Shown here: in pieces, positions 25,259 to 32,746 of the stretch | How positions within the stretch are numbered: position 1 is the stretch's first letter | How the letters are laid out: each line of letters begins with the position of its first letter | Virus record (IMG/VR): IMGVR_UViG_3300043778_000098 | Location: 1 to 64,000 of that record | Length of the DNA: 64,000 nt | Reading direction: 5' to 3' (one strand) | From: a virus | Position numbers and translations under genes: made by a program | The notes under the pieces: generated by a model | The model's input: the letters and a program-made list of their open reading frames with translations, nothing else | Database searches by the model: none | Told to the model about the DNA's origin: nothing

Positions 25259-25887
25259 GCGGAGAGAACTTCCCGGTTGAGTGCGCTCACGGGAACACCG
25301 GGATATGCCGGGATTGCGGGGGCACCACCATTCCTGTCCCCTCCCTCCCCAACGGCTGGGCCGCCGACGGGCCGCGCTTCAAGGACGCCGGCAGCTACCT
25401 GTCGGCTGACGGCGAGAATCCGGAGGCCCCGTGGCCCGGGTACGGCTGGCCGCTGGGCAGCGAGTGCTGGTACTACGTGCTGCGCAGGCGGGGCCGCCGG
25501 CTGCACGCGACCGGGCTGACCGTGGAGAGCGCCGCCCGGCGGGCAGAGCAGCTGGCCCGCGAAGAAGAGGGATTACGCGCTCACGACGGCTTGGGCCTCA
25601 CCAGCTCGACGACGTCCCCGCAGATCCCGCAGTCGCACGGCACCAGCGTGGCGTCCATCCACCCCGGGTTGGCCGCCAGCCATTCGGCCAGCTGCCGCCC
25701 GCTCCAGCCGGACACGTCCTGCGTCTCGTGCATCGGCCCGTGGTGGCTCACCGGGTGCGGTTCCTCTCCGCCTCATCCAGGCAGCACTCCAGGCCGATCA
25801 GGACCTGCCGGCGCCGCAGCAGGTACAGCGGGGTGTCCGTCGGGTCCTCCCCGTCGGCCAGCATCTCCTGCGTCGTCCACTCGCTGA
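25255..25887 (+). CDS. zinc-ribbon protein, 3' end uncertain
   Basis: The frame is 210 codons, ATG overlapping the previous stop. The first ~110 residues look genuine: VECAHGNTGICRDCGGTTIP (Cys pairs), GYGWPLGSECWYYVLRRRGR, ARRAEQLAREEE. From about 25590 the frame runs antisense through the well-supported minus genes at 25581-25733 and 25748-25990 and has low-quality composition. Either the gene really overlaps them or a stop was lost. Function unknown. Confidence 0.5.
   Translation: MSGENFPVECAHGNTGICRDCGGTTIPVPSLPNGWAADGPRFKDAGSYLSADGENPEAPWPGYGWPLGSECWYYVLRRRGRRLHATGLTVESAARRAEQLAREEEGLRAHDGLGLTSSTTSPQIPQSHGTSVASIHPGLAASHSASCRPLQPDTSCVSCIGPWWLTGCGSSPPHPGSTPGRSGPAGAAAGTAGCPSGPPRRPASPASSTR
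25581..25733 (-). CDS. small CxCxxC protein
   Basis: 50 residues from ATG 25733 (MHETQDVSGWSGRQLAEWLA), followed by CDCGICGDVVELVRPKPS. Compact zinc-ribbon-like protein, last of a three-gene minus operon (26382, 25990, 25733). It follows the stop of the upstream gene by 14 nt. Confidence 0.6.
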   Translation of the reverse strand: MHETQDVSGWSGRQLAEWLAANPGWMDATLVPCDCGICGDVVELVRPKPS

Positions 25888-25990
25888 TCCTGCGGCAGAC
25901 CTCTTCTGCGAGCCTGCCCGTCCACGCCCGGGAGAGATGCTGCTCGGGGGTCAGGTCGTCGTGGCCTCGTTCCGAGCTCTCTCTGCTCAT
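25748..25990 (-). CDS. small helical unknown protein
   Basis: 80 residues, MSRESSERGHDDLTPEQHLS at the start, then amphipathic helices (RLAEEVCRRISEWTTQEMLA; YLLRRRQVLIGLECCLDEAE). TAAGAT (25998-26003 on the plus strand as ATCTTA) lies 7 nt before the ATG, so it may be transcribed separately as a leaderless message. Not recognised. Confidence 0.6.
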   Translation of the reverse strand: MSRESSERGHDDLTPEQHLSRAWTGRLAEEVCRRISEWTTQEMLADGEDPTDTPLYLLRRRQVLIGLECCLDEAERNRTR

Positions 25991-25995
25991 GGGCT

Positions 25996-26382
25996 TTATC
26001 TTACGGCTTTTCTTGATACCACGATCCCCGCCGCTATCAGCCCGTCCTCCATCCGCCCCACCTGAGACCGCAGGATCGCCGTCTCGTTCGCCGCCCTCTC
26101 CCACCGCTCCAGCAGGACCTGGGGCTTGACCCGGTTCCTCAGCCCCGGCCTGGCCAGCCACGGCAGGCCGCCCAGCTCCCGGAGGGCGTTCACGGCATTG
26201 GCCGGGTTCGTGTAGAGGGGGACGCGCCCCCCGCCGAACCGGCCCGCGCGGTTGGGCAGGTGCCTGACCACCTCGCGGATGCGCCGCTCCGCCTTGACCT
26301 GCTCGGCCTCGGCCAGGATCAGCCGCTCGCGGAGGTCCTGGAGCTGCCACAGGGCCTCGGCTGTTCCGGATGGTCGTCTCAT
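25996..26382 (-). CDS. unknown coiled-coil protein
   Basis: 128 residues. N-terminal coiled coil (LWQLQDLRERLILAEAEQVK), then YTNPANAVNALRELGGLPWL, a segment similar in style to ANALKELERRAGSLFGGRPL in the gene at 30154. TATCAT lies 6 nt before ATG 26382, with no ribosome-binding site. Function unknown. Confidence 0.65.
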   Translation of the reverse strand: MRRPSGTAEALWQLQDLRERLILAEAEQVKAERRIREVVRHLPNRAGRFGGGRVPLYTNPANAVNALRELGGLPWLARPGLRNRVKPQVLLERWERAANETAILRSQVGRMEDGLIAAGIVVSRKAVR

Positions 26383-26388
26383 GCGGAC

Positions 26389-26414
26389 ATGATAACAGCT
26401 TTCCTTGCTAGGCT
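26389..26414. promoter_or_regulatory. divergent promoter: gene 26382 (-) and structured RNA (+)
   Basis: Minus hexamer TATCAT (26389-26394) is 6 nt from ATG 26382. Plus element ACAGCTTTCCTTGCTAGGCT (26395-26414) has hexamer TAGGCT at 26409-26414, predicting transcription from about 26421, but no start codon follows; instead an RNA-like inverted repeat begins at 26426. Confidence 0.6.
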
Positions 26415-26420
26415 AGGCGG

Positions 26421-26573
26421 TCGTCGTATAGAGATTACTTACCTCCCGGCGCAAGCGCAGGGGCCGCCCCGCCGGATCGGTCGCATAGGGGCTCCGAGGG
26501 CCGCCGCGAACGGAGGACCGGCACCGCGAGCGCGGGAGTGCCACCGGCGCGAGCGAGGGGGTTCTCTATACAA
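26421..26573 (+). ncRNA. candidate structured RNA
   Basis: The ~150 nt between a promoter element and the next leaderless gene have no good ORF. GTATAGAGA (26426-26434) pairs perfectly with TCTCTATAC (26563-26571), closing the whole segment. Inside are CCGGCG/CGCCGG, CTCCG/CGGAG and a nested GGCA-CCGC-GAGC-GCGG-GAG-TGCC hairpin. The layout (transcription start just 5' of the closing stem) suggests a stand-alone RNA. Not a family I recognise. Confidence 0.45.
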
Positions 26574-26589
26574 CGTTTCTTGATATGCT
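26570..26589 (+). promoter_or_regulatory. leaderless promoter of gene 26596
   Basis: ACAACGTTTCTTGATATGCT with hexamer TATGCT at 26584-26589, exactly 6 nt before the GTG start. Confidence 0.65.
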
Positions 26590-26595
26590 GTCTCC

Positions 26596-26928
26596 GTGAA
26601 CCTCCCGGCAGGCGCGGTACTCGCCTATTCCTTCGAGCCAGAGGCCCGGTACTGGCCGGCGATCACCGCCAGGAACCCGGGGATGGTCCCCGACATATGC
26701 GTCCAGGCGGCCTACTCCGGGGACGGCTGCGAGTGGGAGTTCGTCATCGAGGACCACGGCGCCGGCGAGGTCTGCGTCTCCCGCAGCTCGGGCCGCCGGG
26801 ACCTGGACCAGGCGCGCGCCCAGGCGCCCGAGCTTTTCGCGGCCCTGGCCGAAATGCGCCCCCGCACCCTCGAAGAGGTCCGGGCCGTCCTGGTCCTCGT
26901 CGGGGCCGAGGACATCACGATAAGGTAG
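26596..26928 (+). CDS. unknown protein
   Basis: 110 residues, GTG start set by the promoter 6 nt upstream; no ribosome-binding site. Sequence: VLAYSFEPEARYWPAITARN, GDGCEWEFVIEDHGAGEVCV, then a C-terminal helix (PELFAALAEMRPRTLEEVRA). Not recognised. Confidence 0.65.
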   Translation: MNLPAGAVLAYSFEPEARYWPAITARNPGMVPDICVQAAYSGDGCEWEFVIEDHGAGEVCVSRSSGRRDLDQARAQAPELFAALAEMRPRTLEEVRAVLVLVGAEDITIR

Positions 26929-26932
26929 ACAA

Positions 26933-26953
26933 TACAGCCTTTCTTGATATGCT
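26933..26953 (+). promoter_or_regulatory. leaderless promoter of gene 26960
   Basis: ATACAGCCTTTCTTGATATGCT-type element; TATGCT at 26948-26953 lies 6 nt before ATG 26960. Confidence 0.65.
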
Positions 26954-26959
26954 GTTGTC

Positions 26960-27112
26960 ATGAGCCAAGCAGACGCCATGAGCGCGGCAGAATGCCTGTG
27001 CATCCTCAACTGCCGGGACGACCCGGCCACCAGATGCTCGCTGTCCGGCGAGTGGCACGTCCACCCCGGCGAGCCGTGCCGGGTCCACCCGGCCGCCCCC
27101 GGCGACCGCTGA
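26960..27112 (+). CDS. small Cys/His-rich protein
   Basis: 50 residues (MSQADAMSAAECLCILNCRD; RCSLSGEWHVHPGEPCRVHP). Five Cys and three His suggest a small zinc-binding protein. Leaderless start. Its TGA overlaps the ATG of the next gene, beginning an eight-gene run of overlapping or touching ORFs to 29696. Confidence 0.6.
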   Translation: MSQADAMSAAECLCILNCRDDPATRCSLSGEWHVHPGEPCRVHPAAPGDR

Positions 27113-27318
27113 TGGACGCCCTGATCGAGGCGCTGACCATCCTGCGCAAGTACGCCAACCCCCAGTTCCCGCTTCACTGCGAGCACGACATGCTCTACGT
27201 TGACGTGGACCCCGCCCTCGTCTCGCCCGAGGACCTCGCCCGGCTGAGGGAGCTGTGGTTCGCCCCGGATCGCGACGACGGCAGCCTGTTCGCCTCCTCC
27301 TACTTCGGGAGCTGCTGA
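27112..27318 (+). CDS. small unknown protein
   Basis: 68 residues, start overlaps the previous stop. MDALIEALTILRKYANPQFP, then CEHDMLYVDVDPALVSPEDL and LRELWFAPDRDDGSLFASS. Acidic, soluble. Not recognised. Confidence 0.6.
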   Translation: MDALIEALTILRKYANPQFPLHCEHDMLYVDVDPALVSPEDLARLRELWFAPDRDDGSLFASSYFGSC

Positions 27319-27319
27319 C

Positions 27320-27700
27320 ATGGCGCGCGTCCCCCTCCAGGCGTCCGACGTCCGGTCCTCCGAGGAGGGCTACTGGACGCTCGCCTCGTGCGAGCCCTAC
27401 TGGGTCGTCCTGGCGGTCTTCGCCGAGGCTCCCGGGTTCCTCTTCGAGTGGACCGGGGACGGCTGGTCCGACCTCCTGTCCGACGTGATGCTGTTCGACC
27501 GCGCCGAGGCGGAGGCAGAGGTCTCGCGCCTGGGCGACCTCCCCGGCCGGACCGTCCGCAGCGCCAACTTCGCCGATTGCCTCCGGTACGACCGCCGGAG
27601 GGCCGGCTACCCCCGCCACCGCGCCGGGAGCCCGCGCCACAGCGGATCCTCCGAGGCGCTCAGGGACGTCTACCAGGCTATGGCGGACGGGGAGGCGTGA
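27320..27700 (+). CDS. unknown protein
   Basis: 126 residues, ATG one base after the previous stop. N-terminal beta-rich part with Trp (EEGYWTLASCEPYWVVLAVF; FLFEWTGDGWSDLLSDVMLF) and a basic C-terminal tail (RYDRRRAGYPRHRAGSPRH). Stop overlaps the next ATG (TGATG). Function unknown. Confidence 0.6.
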   Translation: MARVPLQASDVRSSEEGYWTLASCEPYWVVLAVFAEAPGFLFEWTGDGWSDLLSDVMLFDRAEAEAEVSRLGDLPGRTVRSANFADCLRYDRRRAGYPRHRAGSPRHSGSSEALRDVYQAMADGEA

Positions 27701-28080
27701 TGGGGATCGTCATCGACAGAGACGACGAGCCGGACATCACCCTCCAGTCGCCGGGCGAGGCCCTGTTCTGGGGGCTGTGCTGGCTCCACGAGATCCCGGT
27801 GGAGCGCGCCCGGCTCGACCGGGACTCCGTGCAGTCCGGTGACGTCTGGTACTGCCCCGGCTTCCACGTCGTCGTCCCGAAGTTCCTGAACCTGTGGGTC
27901 GAGATCGCCGACGGCGACGGGGAGGGCGTGCTGCGCCCCGCACGGGAGGCGTACCGGAAGGTCGTCGGACGGCGCCTGGTCGTGCTCTACCGCGAGGACC
28001 TGGATAACCTGAGGGACGCAAGCCGGCAGTCCCAGTTCATCGCCAGGCTGAGGCTCCTCGACCAGCGGCGCCGGCCATGA
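27700..28080 (+). CDS. degenerate PD-(D/E)XK paralogue
   Basis: 126 residues. Aligns with the nuclease at 24905: SPGEALFWGLCWLHEIPVER against SPEEALFYGLMRLWKVPCER, and GDVWYCPGFHVVVPKFLNLW against SGWYCPDFYLPEQDLW. The catalytic Asp of PDF is Gly (PGF), and ETK is EIADGD, so it is probably not a nuclease. It may be an inhibitor, partner or DNA-binding relic. Stop overlaps the next ATG (ATGA). Confidence 0.65.
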   Translation: MGIVIDRDDEPDITLQSPGEALFWGLCWLHEIPVERARLDRDSVQSGDVWYCPGFHVVVPKFLNLWVEIADGDGEGVLRPAREAYRKVVGRRLVVLYREDLDNLRDASRQSQFIARLRLLDQRRRP

Positions 28081-28307
28081 GAATCCCGGGCGACTGGCCG
28101 AAGGCCGGGGACCTGAAGCCCTTCGAGGGCAGCTGGGTCCGCATCGAGATCGAACACCCGGTCCTGAGAGAATGGGCCGACAACGGCATCTGGGAGGGCG
28201 TCCTCGTCAATGCGAACGCCGACTGGTGGACCTGCCTGCTGCGGCTCGACGACGGCGCGCTCAAGTTCCTGGACGTCCGCAAGACCGCAAGCTGGGAGGC
28301 CGTGTGA
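28077..28307 (+). CDS. small unknown protein
   Basis: 76 residues, start overlaps the previous stop. An SH3-like beta pattern is possible: GSWVRIEIEHPVLREWADNG, WEGVLVNANADWWTCLLRLD, GALKFLDVRKTASWEAV. Not recognised. Confidence 0.6.
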   Translation: MRIPGDWPKAGDLKPFEGSWVRIEIEHPVLREWADNGIWEGVLVNANADWWTCLLRLDDGALKFLDVRKTASWEAV

Positions 28308-28795
28308 TGGGGAAGGCGGCGCGGGCGAGGCGCGACCGGCGCGAGGCGGGGTCCCTCCCCGCCAGGTTCGACTTCGGCCCGCATCACCTCGTCCGCTCGA
28401 CGGCCCGGTGGATCAAGGCCGAGCCGGGCACATCGGGCATCTTCGAGATCCACGAGTTCGGCGAGACCCGCGAGCGCCCGTGCCCGGAGTGCGGCGGCGA
28501 GGTGATCTACCGGTACGGGAACTGGATCTGCCCGCCGGCCGGCCCCGGCGGGGAAGAGATCAGCGGATGCGGCTGGACCACCGCCAAGGAGACGACCGGC
28601 GGCCGGGGCGCCCGGGGCATGAACAACGGGACGACCACCCTGGAAAGATGCCCGGACTGCGGCGGGAGGGTCATCTACAACGGGAACTACTTCTGCGAGA
28701 GCTGGGGCGGGCCGTGCTGGTGGGCGCTGCCGCACCCGGCCAGGAGGAGGGCCGACCGGGACCTGGCGCTGCGGCTGACCGGGAGGACCTCGTGA
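28307..28795 (+). CDS. double zinc-ribbon protein
   Basis: 162 residues, ATG overlaps the previous stop. Two ribbon-like modules: CPECGGEVIYRYGNWICPPA with SGCGW, then CPDCGGRVIYNGNYFCESWG with GPCWW. Basic N-terminus (GKAARARRDRREAG). Possibly binds nucleic acid. Directly upstream of and overlapping the methyltransferase. Confidence 0.65.
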   Translation: MGKAARARRDRREAGSLPARFDFGPHHLVRSTARWIKAEPGTSGIFEIHEFGETRERPCPECGGEVIYRYGNWICPPAGPGGEEISGCGWTTAKETTGGRGARGMNNGTTTLERCPDCGGRVIYNGNYFCESWGGPCWWALPHPARRRADRDLALRLTGRTS

Positions 28796-29328
28796 GATTC
28801 GCCTACGCCGACCCGCCGTACATCGGGAAGTGCGGCAAGTTCTACGGCCATCACCACCCGGACGGCCGGTGCTGGGATGACATCCTGACGCACAAGACGC
28901 TCATCGACCGGCTGGCAGACGATTACCCGGATGGCTGGGCCCTTTCGTGCGCCTCCCCTAATCTCAGGGAGATTCTCCCGCTCTGCCCGCCGGACGCCAG
29001 GATCGCCGCGTGGGTGAAGCCCTTCTGCATTTTCAAGAAAGGCGTCCGGCCCGCTTACGCATGGGAGCCGGTCATCTTCTGCGGCGGCAGGAACAAGAAC
29101 CACCCGCCCCCCCTCAAAGGCGGCAAGCAGACGACCCCGAAAGACTTCATCGCCGAGCCCATCACGCTGCGGAAGGGGCTGACCGGCGCTAAGCCCCAGA
29201 AATTCTGCGACTGGGTGCTGGACCTGCTCAACTTCCGGCAGGGCGACTCGGTCGACGACTTGTTCCCCGGCACCGGGGCGATGGGCGCAGCGGTGCTGAG
29301 AAGAGAGGCAACTATCATCACCTCGTGA
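28792..29328 (+). CDS. DNA amino-methyltransferase, beta-class order
   Basis: 178 residues, GTG start overlapping the previous stop. DPPY (motif IV) is at residues 7-10, and the SAM-binding motif (SVDDLFPGTGAMGAAVL) is near the C-terminus. That order is typical of beta-class N6-adenine/N4-cytosine DNA methyltransferases. It is short, with a small central target region (PLKGGKQTTPKDFIAEPITL). Phages use such enzymes to escape host restriction. No cognate restriction gene is adjacent. Confidence 0.8.
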   Translation: MRFAYADPPYIGKCGKFYGHHHPDGRCWDDILTHKTLIDRLADDYPDGWALSCASPNLREILPLCPPDARIAAWVKPFCIFKKGVRPAYAWEPVIFCGGRNKNHPPPLKGGKQTTPKDFIAEPITLRKGLTGAKPQKFCDWVLDLLNFRQGDSVDDLFPGTGAMGAAVLRREATIITS

Positions 29329-29696
29329 GCCTCCCCTATCCCCGCTGCCACGACGACACGCCCCACGGCCCGCACCCGGAGATCAGCGGCCTCCCAGGTC
29401 AGGACTGCCCCGGCTGGACGGCCGAGCAGAAGACGGTCCACGACCTGATCGCCGGCGTGCAGGCGTACGTGCGCGAGCACTGGAATCCGCGCGAGCCCCG
29501 TCCGGAGGGGCTGCGGGTGGAGATGCACCCGGACGTCCACCGCCTGCTGATGAGGGACCCGGACCTGTGGAACCGGCCCGAACGGGAGTCGGCCCTGGAA
29601 GACTGGTTCCCCGTCCCGGCGAAGGTGACCACGGACGTGGCCCCGGGCAAGTGGCGGCTGGTGATCATCACCGAGGAAGTGCTGCTGGAGGGCTAG
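29325..29696 (+). CDS. unknown protein
   Basis: 123 residues, GTG start overlapping the previous stop. Two N-terminal Cys (PRCHDDTPHGPHPE; GLPGQDCPGWTAEQ), then a helical part and EMHPDVHRLLMRDPDLWNRP. Its stop overlaps the convergent gene 29693-30154. Not recognised. Confidence 0.6.
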   Translation: MSLPYPRCHDDTPHGPHPEISGLPGQDCPGWTAEQKTVHDLIAGVQAYVREHWNPREPRPEGLRVEMHPDVHRLLMRDPDLWNRPERESALEDWFPVPAKVTTDVAPGKWRLVIITEEVLLEG

Positions 29697-30154
29697 CCCG
29701 CCTCGGCCGCCTTCCCCAGCTTGACGACCAGGGCCCTCAGCTCGTCGAACTCGGCGTGCTCCCGTGTGTGCTCGGCGTGGCCGCCGGGGAAGACGACGGC
29801 CGCGCACCGCTCGCAACTCAGTAGGTCGCCGCGCAGCTCGTGGCTCCCGCCGTCGAACCCGATCGTCACGCGGGCCGCGAACCGGTACCCCTCGGGAATG
29901 CCCGGCTGCTCCCGTGTCACGTAGAGGAAGAGGCTGTCCCCCTCCTGCCTGTCGACCTCCCAGCGGTACCCGTCGGGCGGCGGCATGGCAGTCGAGGCGT
30001 AGGCGATAACATCGCCCCGCAGCTGCCAGGTGAGGGGTCGGCCGCCGAACAGGCTGCCGGCCCTCCGCTCCAGTTCCTTCAGCGCGTTCGCCGTCACCCC
30101 GCCGTGGACCGGGGCGAACGCCTGCCGGGTGGCCTCGGCGCGCAGATCGTCCAT
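29693..30154 (-). CDS. unknown protein with C2H2-like zinc motif
   Basis: 153 residues. ATG 30154 has TATGCT 6 nt upstream (plus-strand AGCATA 30161-30166), so it is leaderless. The C-terminus holds CERCAAVVFPGGHAEHTREH, a CxxC...HxxxH-type zinc finger. The N-terminal ANALKELERRAGSLFGG echoes the gene at 26382. Function unknown. Confidence 0.65.
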   Translation of the reverse strand: MDDLRAEATRQAFAPVHGGVTANALKELERRAGSLFGGRPLTWQLRGDVIAYASTAMPPPDGYRWEVDRQEGDSLFLYVTREQPGIPEGYRFAARVTIGFDGGSHELRGDLLSCERCAAVVFPGGHAEHTREHAEFDELRALVVKLGKAAEAG

Positions 30155-30223
30155 GACCGGAGCATAGGGCACAGCAGCGGCTATCGTCTGGCGCCGCGAA
30201 ACTGGACATGCGTGTAGCGTGTT

Positions 30224-30243
30224 ACGGCTTTCCTTGCTAGGCT
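30224..30243 (+). promoter_or_regulatory. leaderless promoter of gene 30250
   Basis: TTACGGCTTTCCTTGCTAGGCT-type element; TAGGCT at 30238-30243 lies 6 nt before ATG 30250. Confidence 0.65.
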
Positions 30244-30249
30244 GCTGGC

Positions 30250-30720
30250 ATGACATCAGAAGCGAAGTTCCCCGACGTGGTGGCCGCCGTGCTCGGCGCC
30301 GCCCTGAATGAAGACGGGCCGGTCCACGCCGACTACAAGCTCATCAGCAGAGCGCAAGAGGCCCTGGGCCTGGAGTTCCCGCCGACGGGCGTTTTCGCCC
30401 GCCAGGACCGGGACAAGTTCGCCGGCCAGGTCGGGCGGGCCCTCGGCAAGCTCGCCGCCGAGGGACTCCTGGTCAAGATCGGCAAGGGACACGGCAACGT
30501 CCGCTACTGGGCCCCGGCCGCCTGGGAGTCCCACCAGGAGCGGGAAGCGGAACGGGAGTCCGTCAGGGCCGCCCTCGAAGCGCGCAAGGCGGACATCACG
30601 CAGCGGATCCGCCGCCTGGACGGCAAGGCGGTTTTCTACGTCACGACGCCCAGCACGATCACGATGACCCTGGACACCGCCTCCGCCCTGCTGGACCTGG
30701 CCGAGAGGACCGGGTCATGA
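30250..30720 (+). CDS. possible winged-helix DNA-binding protein
   Basis: 156 residues. KFAGQVGRALGKLAAEGLLV followed by KIGKGHGNVRYWAP looks like the recognition helix and wing of a winged-helix fold; then a charged coiled coil (EREAERESVRAALEARKADI) and a short C-terminal domain. Leaderless start. Could be an accessory regulator. The call is tentative. Confidence 0.55.
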   Translation: MTSEAKFPDVVAAVLGAALNEDGPVHADYKLISRAQEALGLEFPPTGVFARQDRDKFAGQVGRALGKLAAEGLLVKIGKGHGNVRYWAPAAWESHQEREAERESVRAALEARKADITQRIRRLDGKAVFYVTTPSTITMTLDTASALLDLAERTGS

Positions 30721-31238
30721 CGCCGGAGCAGACCGAGACGCCGCCCTTCCGGCTGACGGCCCGCCTGTTCACCCCCGACCGCGTCACCGTCGAGGTGGCC
30801 GACGTCCCTCTTCCCCCTCCTGCCACCGCAGGGAAGATCAGGGTCGCCATCCCCTACCCGGCGTCCGAGCCCGCCAGGATCGTGAGCCGGGTCGTCGTGA
30901 TCAACGAGAGCACCGGGGGAGTGGCGCGCGCGTCCGTCTGGCCGAGGGTCGTGGAACCCGGCGACATGCTGACCGTCGAGTTCGGGGCGGACAACGTCTT
31001 CGGCTTCCCCGGGTTCTCGCCGGACCGCCCGGACCAAGTCCTGGCCCCGGAGCGAACCTTCACCGGGCTGGAGGACGAACGGCTCGTCAGCGCGATCACC
31101 GCCAACCTCGCCAGCCTCAACGAGATCATCGCTGAGATGACCGCCAAGGTGTCCGGCGACCCCGAGTTCATCGCCATGGTCCGCCGGACGCTGCGCGATC
31201 ACTCGCACGCGCTCGGCTTCAAGTTCGAGGGAGACTGA
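30717..31238 (+). CDS. unknown protein
   Basis: 173 residues, start overlaps the previous stop (ATGA). N-terminal two thirds beta-rich (FRLTARLFTPDRVTVEVADV; IVSRVVVINESTGGVARASV), C-terminal third helical (LVSAITANLASLNEIIAEMT). Not recognised. Confidence 0.6.
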   Translation: MTPEQTETPPFRLTARLFTPDRVTVEVADVPLPPPATAGKIRVAIPYPASEPARIVSRVVVINESTGGVARASVWPRVVEPGDMLTVEFGADNVFGFPGFSPDRPDQVLAPERTFTGLEDERLVSAITANLASLNEIIAEMTAKVSGDPEFIAMVRRTLRDHSHALGFKFEGD

Positions 31239-31240
31239 CC

Positions 31241-31681
31241 ATGACAGACTACAGGCACAAGGCGACCAAGGATCGCCAGAAGGACGTCGCCGGCCGCCTG
31301 TCTGCCGCCGCTACCATGCTGGGCGAGGCAATCTCTCTTGTGCGATCCCGGACGGCGATCCTGGAGGAGCACCTGCGAGCCGCAGGAGCAGCCGGGGTGC
31401 CCTATGACGAGGCCGAGGCGATGGTGAAGGACCTGGGCTGGGAGGCACAGGCCATGCTGAGGAGCGCCTACCTGGACGGGTACGAGGTCACCGGCGCCGA
31501 CACCAGGATGCACTGCCTGGCGCACCGGCGCCTTGTCGAGTGGATCCCCGCCCCGGGGTGGTGGATCCACGTCAAGGAAGGCTTGCCGCTCGACGGGCTC
31601 GACGGCAGCCCGACGGACCCCAGAGGCTGCCGGTCCATGTGGAACGCGGACGCCCCGATCACCATCACCAGGAAGGGCTAG
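31241..31681 (+). CDS. unknown protein
   Basis: 146 residues, ATG 2 nt after the previous stop. Helical N-terminus (KDRQKDVAGRLSAAATMLGE), then a domain with scattered Cys/His (TRMHCLAHRRLVEWIPAPGW; DPRGCRSMWNADAPITITR). Not recognised. Confidence 0.6.
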   Translation: MTDYRHKATKDRQKDVAGRLSAAATMLGEAISLVRSRTAILEEHLRAAGAAGVPYDEAEAMVKDLGWEAQAMLRSAYLDGYEVTGADTRMHCLAHRRLVEWIPAPGWWIHVKEGLPLDGLDGSPTDPRGCRSMWNADAPITITRKG

Positions 31682-31683
31682 TC

Positions 31684-31920
31684 GTGAACGAGATCGTGCC
31701 GACGGCCGCGTCCGTAGCGAATATCTATGACCTGCGCGCGTTCCTCGACTGGCTCCACGAGGCGTGGCGCCGCGACCCTGAGATGGGGCACGGCATCGAC
31801 GACCAGATCCGCCAGCGGGTCCTGGAGCTGTGCGCCGAGGGGCACCCCGACGCGGCGCTCCTCGCCCGCGAGGTGCTGGTCACCAGCGCCTGGGACGACT
31901 GCGCGGCGTGGTCCGCATGA
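31684..31920 (+). CDS. small helical protein
   Basis: 78 residues, GTG start 2 nt after the previous stop. All-helical look: IYDLRAFLDWLHEAWRRDPE, QIRQRVLELCAEGHPDAALL, AREVLVTSAWDDCAAWSA. TGA overlaps the ATG of the regulator that follows, so they are co-translated. Confidence 0.55.
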   Translation: MNEIVPTAASVANIYDLRAFLDWLHEAWRRDPEMGHGIDDQIRQRVLELCAEGHPDAALLAREVLVTSAWDDCAAWSA

Positions 31921-32504
31921 CCTCGCGATCCGAAGCGCTGTGGAATCTCCTGCGGCTGCGGGTGACGCAGGTCCGGCTCATGGAGGTCCTCGTCGCCTCG
32001 CACGGGCCCGTGAGCGGACGGGAGTTCGCCCGGAAGCTCGGCATCTCCCCGACCAGCGCGATCGCCGCGCTGAAGCGGCTGGAGAAGGCGGGGGTCGTCA
32101 CCCGCGAGGCGGTCGGCAAGGCCCACCTGTGGCGGCTCGACGACACCGAGGAGGCCGTCCGCGAGTGGCGGGCCGAGCACGCCGCCGCCCGCCAGGCCAG
32201 GCTGCTGGGGCTCATCAAGGAGCACAGCGGCACCAGGCACCAGAAAGTGCTGCACTGCGCCCAGGACGTGTGGGACGAGGTCAGGGTGGCCAGCGCGCCC
32301 GCCGCGCCCCGGCGGCCCTGGGAGCCGGACCTGCGCTCCCTGACGGCCATCGAGGTCACCGTGGCCGGGCACTACGAGCCCGGGCGGTGGAAGATGATCC
32401 GTCACGACCACTGCCTGGTGACCGGCGGCGACGAGCCGGGCCAGGCCATGCTGGTCACCCACGAGGAGTGCACCGTGCTGGGGACGAGCGAGGACGAGCC
32501 GTGA
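31917..32504 (+). CDS. MarR/winged-helix transcriptional regulator
   Basis: 195 residues. Clear winged HTH: RLMEVLVASHGPVSGREFAR, KLGISPTSAIAALKRLEKAG, VVTREAVGKAHLWRLDDTEE (recognition helix then wing). The C-terminal domain (QKVLHCAQDVWDEVRVASAP; HYEPGRWKMIRHDHCLVTGG) is not known. Likely controls phage or host genes; its site is unknown. Stop overlaps the next GTG. Confidence 0.75.
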   Translation: MTSRSEALWNLLRLRVTQVRLMEVLVASHGPVSGREFARKLGISPTSAIAALKRLEKAGVVTREAVGKAHLWRLDDTEEAVREWRAEHAAARQARLLGLIKEHSGTRHQKVLHCAQDVWDEVRVASAPAAPRRPWEPDLRSLTAIEVTVAGHYEPGRWKMIRHDHCLVTGGDEPGQAMLVTHEECTVLGTSEDEP

Positions 32505-32746
32505 AGAGCGGCGCGAGACTGCACCGGGACGGATCGGTGAGCATCGACGGCGAGGTCATCGGGCACGTCGCAGGGGAGGCCCGCGACTGGGGGTTCGTGC
32601 TAGCCGACTACCGCGATCCCGGACGGACCCCGGCCAGCGGGTGGTTCAGCAAGGCAGAGGCCGCCGAGATGTGCGCCCGCGCGCACCTGGAGACCCCTTC
32701 CCGCCGGGAACTGCGTCCTGGCGAGGCGGAGAGCGAGGACTCATGA
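32501..32746 (+). CDS. small unknown protein
   Basis: 81 residues, GTG overlapping the previous stop. RLHRDGSVSIDGEVIGHVAG and DWGFVLADYRDPGRTPASGW suggest a small beta domain, then a helix (SKAEAAEMCARAHLE). Not recognised. Confidence 0.55.
   Translation: MKSGARLHRDGSVSIDGEVIGHVAGEARDWGFVLADYRDPGRTPASGWFSKAEAAEMCARAHLETPSRRELRPGEAESEDS

Noticed and set aside
26260-26583. Plus ORF across the candidate structured RNA
   Set aside because: Starts antisense to a supported gene, no ribosome-binding site, low-complexity product; the promoter lies inside it.
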